DNA of 64,000 nucleotides from contig BBSY01000003.1 in NCBI GenBank assembly GCA_000974665.1, positions 930,001-994,000 on the forward strand. Direction: 5' to 3'. The translations under genes and the position numbers were made by a program. The notes below the pieces were generated by a model. That model was not told the origin of the DNA, did not search any database, and was given only the letters and a program-made list of their open reading frames with translations. This document shows, one piece after another, positions 58,778 to 64,000 of the stretch. Position 1 is the first letter of the stretch, and each line of letters begins with the position of its first letter. Origin of the DNA: an alpha proteobacterium U9-1i (GTDB taxonomy: Bacteria > Pseudomonadota > Alphaproteobacteria > Caulobacterales > Aquidulcibacteraceae).

Positions 58778-61063
58778 ATGCCAAAAAAACCACCCCGCCC
58801 CTTCGAACCTCTGACCCGCGAGCGTGTGCTCGAAGCCATCCGCGCCTCCGGCGGCACGGCGCAGAAGAACGATCTTGCGCGTGTCCTTGGCGTCGGGCCG
58901 GAAGACAAAAAGGCGCTGCGAGAAATCCTGCGCGCGCTCGAGGAAGACGGCACGCTCGGCCGCACTGGGCGGCGGCGCTACGCTGACGCGCAAGCCTTGC
59001 CTGAACGCGGCGTGATGGAAGTGATCGACCGTGACGCGGACGGCGAAATGCTCGCCCGCATGCGCGGCGAGGACGGCCTCTTCGGCCCGCACGTGCGCCT
59101 TGCTCCCGGCGATGGCGCCGGGCGCGCGGGTGAAGCGGCGATCGGCATCGGCGACCGCGTTCTTGCGCGGATTGAGCAAACACCGGACGGCGCACAAGCG
59201 CGTGTGATTAAGCGCCTTGGCCAAAGCGCGCATCGCATCCTCGGCGTCTATCGCACCATCAAGGATCGCCACGGCCGCGATTTCAGTGGCGGCCGCGTCG
59301 TGCCGGCGGATCGCAAAGCGCGCAACGAGCTGCTGATCCATCCCGAGCACGTGGGCGCGGCGAAAGACGGTGACCTCGTGCTTGTCGAACTCGCGAGCGG
59401 CCAGCGCGATCGCGCGCATGGGCCCAAACGCGGCATCATCAAAGAAGTCGTCGGCCGCGAGTCCGATCCACGCGCCGCGTCAATTCTCGCGATGCACACG
59501 CATGGCATCCACGAAGGCTTCAGCGCCGACGAACAAGGCCAGGCCGATAGCGCAGAGCCCGCGTCGCTCAAAGGGCGCACCGACCTGCGCAAGCTGCCGC
59601 TGATCACCATCGATCCTGAAGACGCGCGCGACCACGACGACGCGGTGTTCGCGCAAGCTGACGATGACGCCAACAACAAAGGCGGCTGGCGCGTGTGGGT
59701 GGCGATCGCCGATGTCTCCCACTACGTGACGCCCGGCTCCGCGCTCGACCGCGGCGCTTTCAAGCGCGGCAATTCCACTTACTTCCCCGATCGCGTCGCG
59801 CCGATGCTGCCGGAATCGCTCTCCGCTGATCTGTGCTCACTGCGCGAGAACGAGGATCGCGCCTGCCTGGTGGCGGAAATGGTGTTCGACAGCGAAGGCC
59901 GCAAACGCTCGCACCGCTTCACGCGGGCGTTGATGCGATCGGCCGCAAAGCTCTCCTACGAGCAAGCGCAGGCGGCGATCGACGGCAAACCAAATGAGAA
60001 GACAGCGCCGCTGCTCGAGACGATCCTCAAACCGCTTTGGGCCGCGTACGCCTGCGTGTGGAGCGCGCGCGAACATCGCCAGCCGCTCGACATCGACGCA
60101 CCGGAACACAAGATCATCTTCAAGGACGGCAAAGTGGCCGGCGTGAAACGGCGCGAGCGTTTCGATGCGCATAAGCTGATCGAAGAATTCATGATCCAGG
60201 CCAATGTGTGCGCGGCGGAAACTTTAGAAAAACACAAGCGCCCGCTGATCTACCGCATCCACGACAAACCAAGCGACGAGAAGATCGCCGCCCTCACGGA
60301 TTTTCTGCCCACGGTCGATATGAGTTGGGCCAAGGGCCAAAACGTCACTGCAGGGCGCTTCAATCGCATCCTGCACCTCGCGGAAACATCACCAAACAAG
60401 GATATCATCAACGAGGTCGTGCTGCGCACGCAATCGCAAGCCGTCTACTCGCCGCACAATATCGGCCACTTTGGCCTAAACCTCGCGCACTACGCTCACT
60501 TCACTTCGCCCATCCGCCGCTACGCCGATCTCACGGTGCACCGCGCCTTGATCCGGGCGCTCAAGCTTGGCGATGATGGCGTCAGCGACAAGGACGAAGC
60601 GCGCTACGACGAAACGGCTCAGCACATCAGCGAAACCGAGCGCAAGAGCATGGCGGCCGAGCGCGACGCGACCTCGCGCTACATCGCGTCGTTCCTGGCT
60701 GACCGTGTCGGCTCTACCTTCGAAGGCCGCGTCACCGGCGTCACACGCTTTGGCTTGTTCATTCGGTTGGATGAAACCCAGGCTGATGGCCTCGCACCGA
60801 TCCGCTCGCTCGGCGACGAGCACTGGAACCACGATGAGACAGCCCACGCCCTCGTTGGCGACCAAACCGGCGCCCGCTTCCCGCTCGGCATGCGGGTGGA
60901 GGTGCGCCTGGAAGAAGCAACGCCCATTAGCGGCGGGCTCCTGTTCAGCGTGCTGACCGACCCTCAACCGCCCGCGCCAGGCTGGCGGAAATCGCGGCTG
61001 AGCAAGCAGACGCGCGGCGGACCGCGCGAGAGCGATACGAAACGCGGCAAACGTCGCCGCTGA
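58778..61063 (+). CDS. rnr: Ribonuclease R
   Basis: A 761-residue 3'-5' exoribonuclease that degrades structured RNA. An N-terminal winged-helix segment (RERVLEAIRASGGTAQKN) and cold-shock domains precede the RNB catalytic core with DARDHDDAVF, where the Asp residues bind metal, and HFTSPIRRYADLTVHRAL. The S1 domain (~640-720) begins STFEGRVTGVTRFGLFIRLD, and the C terminus is basic. It starts 30 bases behind the right repeat of the GIY-YIG element, so any topA-rnr co-transcription would pass through that element. Confidence 0.97.
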   Translation: MPKKPPRPFEPLTRERVLEAIRASGGTAQKNDLARVLGVGPEDKKALREILRALEEDGTLGRTGRRRYADAQALPERGVMEVIDRDADGEMLARMRGEDGLFGPHVRLAPGDGAGRAGEAAIGIGDRVLARIEQTPDGAQARVIKRLGQSAHRILGVYRTIKDRHGRDFSGGRVVPADRKARNELLIHPEHVGAAKDGDLVLVELASGQRDRAHGPKRGIIKEVVGRESDPRAASILAMHTHGIHEGFSADEQGQADSAEPASLKGRTDLRKLPLITIDPEDARDHDDAVFAQADDDANNKGGWRVWVAIADVSHYVTPGSALDRGAFKRGNSTYFPDRVAPMLPESLSADLCSLRENEDRACLVAEMVFDSEGRKRSHRFTRALMRSAAKLSYEQAQAAIDGKPNEKTAPLLETILKPLWAAYACVWSAREHRQPLDIDAPEHKIIFKDGKVAGVKRRERFDAHKLIEEFMIQANVCAAETLEKHKRPLIYRIHDKPSDEKIAALTDFLPTVDMSWAKGQNVTAGRFNRILHLAETSPNKDIINEVVLRTQSQAVYSPHNIGHFGLNLAHYAHFTSPIRRYADLTVHRALIRALKLGDDGVSDKDEARYDETAQHISETERKSMAAERDATSRYIASFLADRVGSTFEGRVTGVTRFGLFIRLDETQADGLAPIRSLGDEHWNHDETAHALVGDQTGARFPLGMRVEVRLEEATPISGGLLFSVLTDPQPPAPGWRKSRLSKQTRGGPRESDTKRGKRRR

Positions 61064-61139
61064 ATCGCCACATGACGACTGCGTAAAGAATAGGAACGGC
61101 GCGCTTACGCGCACGTTGGCCCGGTGAAGGACCAATGTC

Positions 61140-61442
61140 ATGCGCACGCACATCATAGCTGCAATTCTTCTCGCTTCCGCCTCAACGGCTTCCGCACAAA
61201 CGGCGCCGGAGCGCCCAATCGCGGCGCCACCAGCCGTCAATGCGAGCTTCGAGCAGCGCAACGATTGGTGTCAAAAATACGCCGAGTGGTACGTCTCGCG
61301 CGTTCCCGACAAGGAGCCCACGCCAGCTGATGTTCGCCCCACGCATCGCCTTGAGGTGGAGGTGCAGTTCTGCCAACCGAACCCGCCTGAGTATCAGCGG
61401 CTGACCATTGCGGAGCTGAACGGTACGACCAGTGCGTCTTAG
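61140..61442 (+). CDS. Small secreted protein, function unknown
   Basis: A 100-residue protein with a signal peptide (cleaved after ASAQ) and a mature part with two Cys (NDWCQKYAEWYV and VQFCQPNPPEY) that could form one disulfide. GAAGGA lies about eight bases ahead of the ATG. It is 77 bases behind rnr. I recognise no family. Three bases separate its stop from that of the convergent gene. Confidence 0.7.
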   Translation: MRTHIIAAILLASASTASAQTAPERPIAAPPAVNASFEQRNDWCQKYAEWYVSRVPDKEPTPADVRPTHRLEVEVQFCQPNPPEYQRLTIAELNGTTSAS

Positions 61443-61445
61443 CAC

Positions 61446-62597
61446 TCAACTCTTCTTGAATGGCGTGTGGTCCGCGAGGATTTCCGCCTCTTCGACCACT
61501 GCTGGCGTTTCGGCTTGCAGATAGCGCGCGACGGCGTCGCGCAAGCCGCCGTGCGAAATCCAATGCGCGCTGTAAGTAGGCGCGGGCACGTAGCCGCGCG
61601 CAAGCTTGTGTTCGCCCTGAGCGCCCGCCTCTACGCGTGGGAGGCCAAGCTCAATCGCAAGCTCGATTGCCTGATAATAGCAGAGCTCAAAATGCAGGAA
61701 CGGCGCATCAGCCACGCGGCCCCAATAGCGCCCATAAAGCGCCTCGCCGCCGATCAGGTTTAGCGCGCTCGCCAGCGGGCGGCCGTCAGCCTCAGCGACG
61801 AATAGCACGCACGTGTCGCTCATGCGTTCGCCCAGCAGCGCGAAGAAATCGCGGTTGAGATAGGGCGAGCCCCATTTCCGCGAGCCGGTGTCCATGTAGC
61901 AACGGAAGAAAAAATCCCAATCCTGCGACGTGATCTCCGCGCCGCGTAAACGTTTGATCGTCAAGCCGTCGCACGCGCGCTGGCGTTCGCGGCGAATGGT
62001 CTTGCGCTTCTGCGAGGAGAGGTCCGCGAGAAAGTCTGCAAACGTCGCGTAGCCACGATTGTGCCAATGATATTGCAGCCCGACGCGCCGAAGGTAGCGC
62101 TGCCCGCGCAGCGCGGCGGCTGTTTCAGCCGGCGCGAAGGTCACGTGGACGGAGGACGCGTCCATACGCTGCGCCACACTGACCGCCGCGCGCCCCAACG
62201 CCTCGCGTACATCGGCGTCGCGCGCCAGCAAGCGCCGCCCGGGCACAGGCGTGAACGGGACGGCGCATTGGAGCTTTGGGTAATAGCGACCGCCCGCGCG
62301 TTCATAAGCATCCGCCCAGGCATGATCGAACACGTACTCGCCGTAGGAATGCCCCTTGGCGTACATCGGCATCGCCCCCACGGCCGCGCCGCGCGCGTCG
62401 CGCGCAATCAGATGCGCCGGCGCCCACCCTTTTGCCGCGCTGACGCAGCCGCTCTCTTCAATCGCTTGAAGAAAATCCCAGGAGAGAAACGGATCAAAGG
62501 GTGCGTCCGCCGGATTGGCGAGGCTATCCCATGTCTCGCGCGCAATGTCGGTCAGGCCGTCGAGGACCTGAAAACTGAGCGCGTCGGAGCCGTCCAT
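61446..62597 (-). CDS. FemAB-like / GNAT-fold family protein
   Basis: A 383-residue protein of the family once annotated as 'peptidoglycan biosynthesis protein' (DUF482/FemAB_like). Characteristic parts are PFLSWDFLQAIEESGCV near the start, QYHWHNRGYATFADFLADL (residues ~178-196), SQKRKTIRRERQ and RVEAGAQGEHKLARGY near residue 330. Despite the name, no peptidoglycan role has been shown for this branch; the fold suggests an acyl or aminoacyl transferase. Confidence 0.88.
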   Translation of the reverse strand: MDGSDALSFQVLDGLTDIARETWDSLANPADAPFDPFLSWDFLQAIEESGCVSAAKGWAPAHLIARDARGAAVGAMPMYAKGHSYGEYVFDHAWADAYERAGGRYYPKLQCAVPFTPVPGRRLLARDADVREALGRAAVSVAQRMDASSVHVTFAPAETAAALRGQRYLRRVGLQYHWHNRGYATFADFLADLSSQKRKTIRRERQRACDGLTIKRLRGAEITSQDWDFFFRCYMDTGSRKWGSPYLNRDFFALLGERMSDTCVLFVAEADGRPLASALNLIGGEALYGRYWGRVADAPFLHFELCYYQAIELAIELGLPRVEAGAQGEHKLARGYVPAPTYSAHWISHGGLRDAVARYLQAETPAVVEEAEILADHTPFKKS

Positions 62598-62637
62598 GCG
62601 TCCAATCTAGGCGCGCCATCGGGGCGCCGCCAGCGGG

Positions 62638-63099
62638 CTAGTCCAGTTCGAACAGCCCATCGACTTCCACCGCATAATTGAGCGGCAGATTGGCCATGCC
62701 GACAGCTGAGCGGGCGTGCCGCCCTGCATCCCCGAACACCGACACCATGAGATCGGAGCATCCGTTCATCACCTGAGGGATCGGGTCGAAATCGGCCGTC
62801 ACGTTCACAAACCCGTTCAGCTTCACCACGCGCTTGACGCGATCAAGATCGCCGCCGCATGCGGCACGCACTTGCGCCAACAGGTTGAGCCCGCACAGCC
62901 GCGCCGCGGCCTGGCCTTGCTCCACTTCGATCGCGTCGCCGAGCTTGCCCTTGATACCGCCCGACGCATCGACAGAAACCTGCCCCGACACATGCACAAG
63001 ATTGCCGACGATCACGAACGGCACGTAAGACGCCACCGGCGCCGGCGGCGTCGGCAAGGTGATGTTCAATTCCTGCAAGCGCGTATCAATCCGGCCCAT
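62638..63099 (-). CDS. RidA family protein
   Basis: A 153-residue protein of the RidA/YER057c/UK114 superfamily, in which the archetype hydrolyses reactive enamine/imine intermediates. This belongs to the longer alphaproteobacterial subgroup: GNLVHVSGQVSVDASG, the central KLNGFVNVTADFDPIPQVM and the end RSAVGMANLPLNYAVEVDGLFEL. The ATG at 63099 is preferred over one five codons earlier. It is oriented with dinB, which starts outside the window; 56 bases separate them. Confidence 0.92.
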   Translation of the reverse strand: MGRIDTRLQELNITLPTPPAPVASYVPFVIVGNLVHVSGQVSVDASGGIKGKLGDAIEVEQGQAAARLCGLNLLAQVRAACGGDLDRVKRVVKLNGFVNVTADFDPIPQVMNGCSDLMVSVFGDAGRHARSAVGMANLPLNYAVEVDGLFELD

Positions 63100-63155
63100 G
63101 CCCCGCTCCCTCAATGTTGCCGCGTTGTAGCGTCCGGCGAACGCGCCGTCACGCG

Positions 63156-64000
63156 CTACTCGTCGTCCTCGTACTGTGATTTGAACGCGCGCCCGGTCAC
63201 CACCGCACCCTTGCCGAATTTATCGCGCGCCTTAGCGATGGCGGCCTCGGCGGCCGCGCGTTTGGGCGTCTCTGTGTCAAGCATATCGCCTTTGTCGGCC
63301 AGCGCCGCGTCCGAGAAATCGGCGAGGCCAATACCGATCAGGCGGAATCTGGTGCGTCCGTCGGCGTCCGCGGCCAACAACTCACGCGCGGTGTCAAAGA
63401 TGCGATGCGCCAACAAAGTCGGCTCCGGCAATTGGCGCCGGCGCGTGATGATCTTGAACTTCGCATCCTTGAGCTTCAGCGTCAGCGTTCGCCCAGCGCT
63501 TTCGCTCGCGCGGCAACGGGCGGCGACCTTTTCGCAGAGCGGCCAAAGGATGTCTTCAAGCTCGGCAACTTGCGAGACGTCCTCAAAAAAAGTCGTTTCA
63601 GCTGAGATGCTCTTGCGTTCGCCATGGGGATCAACCCGGCGCGTATCGTGCGCCATTGAAAGCGCGAACAGGTGCCCGCCCCAATCGCCCATCAAAGCCC
63701 GCATGCGCTTTTCGCCTACGATGCGGATGTCGCCGATCCTGCGCAGATTGTGTTTCTCGAGCGACGCCGCCCCCGCCGGCCCCACCCCCGGCAGCGTTGA
63801 AACCGAACGGCCTGCAAGGAAGTCCAGCGCCTCGGCTTTGCCGATCACCGAAAACCCGCGCGGCTTGTCGAGGTCGCTGGCGGTCTTGGCCAGGAATTTA
63901 TTGAAGCTGAGCCCGATCGAAACCGTGAGATTGCGTTCGCGCTCGATCTGGTTCTGCAGCTTGATAAGGGATTGCGCAGGCGCGCCGCCGTGCAACGCTT
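63156..64000 (-). CDS. dinB: DNA polymerase IV, N-terminal part outside window
   Basis: About 281 codons of a Y-family translesion polymerase, open to the right window edge. Visible are the end of the palm (IERERNLTVSIGLSFNKFLAK), with the KPRGFSV segment, the helix-hairpin-helix thumb (LPGVGPAGAASLEKHNLRRIG) and the little finger domain. The catalytic DxD and SxDE motifs lie outside. The C terminus ends KSQYEDDE without a clear beta-clamp-binding motif, which is unusual for DinB and may mean binding occurs elsewhere. Confidence 0.93.
   Translation of the reverse strand, partial: ALHGGAPAQSLIKLQNQIERERNLTVSIGLSFNKFLAKTASDLDKPRGFSVIGKAEALDFLAGRSVSTLPGVGPAGAASLEKHNLRRIGDIRIVGEKRMRALMGDWGGHLFALSMAHDTRRVDPHGERKSISAETTFFEDVSQVAELEDILWPLCEKVAARCRASESAGRTLTLKLKDAKFKIITRRRQLPEPTLLAHRIFDTARELLAADADGRTRFRLIGIGLADFSDAALADKGDMLDTETPKRAAAEAAIAKARDKFGKGAVVTGRAFKSQYEDDE

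Overview
The window is a GC-rich chromosomal segment with tightly packed genes, typical of an alphaproteobacterium. The best fit is the Caulobacterales/Hyphomonadaceae neighbourhood (Terricaulis/Vitreimonas-like). This placement is inferred from gene content: GatCAB amidotransferase, tandem PilZ protein, two DUF3126 domains in one protein, RcnB-type secreted proteins, S9 peptidase lipoproteins, and PurF with a propeptide preceded by CvpA. No phylogeny was run. No rRNA, tRNA, CRISPR array, prophage or insertion sequence was recognised. Most of the window is core housekeeping chromosome.

Layout, left to right. 1-8.6 kb: two tandem S9 peptidase lipoproteins (the first cut by the window edge), a small secreted protein, then dnaB-alr-mlaE-mlaF with overlapping or closely spaced genes. 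8.6-14.2 kb: amidohydrolase, glutathione peroxidase with a coupled lipoprotein, radA and a metallo-beta-lactamase-fold hydrolase. 14.4-18.4 kb: cvpA-purF-SDR-flavoprotein. 18.4-23.4 kb, minus strand: panB, the YfgM-like TPR protein, bamB and der. 23.5-26.2 kb: two side-by-side copies of a three-gene ECF sigma module (DUF6249-like membrane protein, ECF sigma factor, small membrane protein with a shared N-terminal motif), each preceded by the same 9-mer CTGCATCCA. 26.2-28.9 kb: a glutathione transferase, two tandem RcnB-family genes with similar leaders and terminators, and a small protein whose Shine-Dalgarno sits in a hairpin.

28.9-38.4 kb: gatB, an 821-base gap rich in hairpins and repeats, then accessory genes (an orphan protein, a Cys/Pro-rich secreted protein, a PAS_5-like protein, a TAP-like hydrolase lipoprotein, an OmpA-family protein, a Pr6Pr membrane protein and an MHS-type transporter). 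38.4-45.1 kb: GMC oxidoreductase, tandem PilZ, GYF_2, peptidoglycan-binding protein, gamma carbonic anhydrase, PhoH ATPase, tandem DUF3126 and small proteins. 45.1-50.4 kb: gatA-GNAT-gatC, ruvX, an AEC transporter and topoisomerase IB. 50.6-55.5 kb: an aspartate carbamoyltransferase carrying a PyrI-type zinc knuckle, a 50-residue membrane protein, an MliC-like lipoprotein, a methyltransferase, plsY and dprA. 55.7-64 kb: topA, a small GIY-YIG element flanked by 32-base inverted repeats, rnr, a FemAB-like protein, a RidA protein and a partial dinB.

Two themes run through the window. First, the spacing is very compact: ATGA/GTGA start-stop overlaps are common, and 7 of 12 convergent gene pairs overlap by exactly four bases, so they share stop-codon bases. 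Second, several repeat families sit in the few longer gaps: four copies of a roughly 100-base palindrome ending in GTCATtCCGG/CCGGaATGAC-type arms, two other 16-base-arm inverted repeats, and the pair of repeats around the GIY-YIG gene. The strongest candidates for something undescribed are the duplicated ECF modules with their shared promoter motif, the GIY-YIG cassette between inverted repeats, the PyrB protein carrying only the zinc-binding part of PyrI, and the Shine-Dalgarno-covering hairpin.
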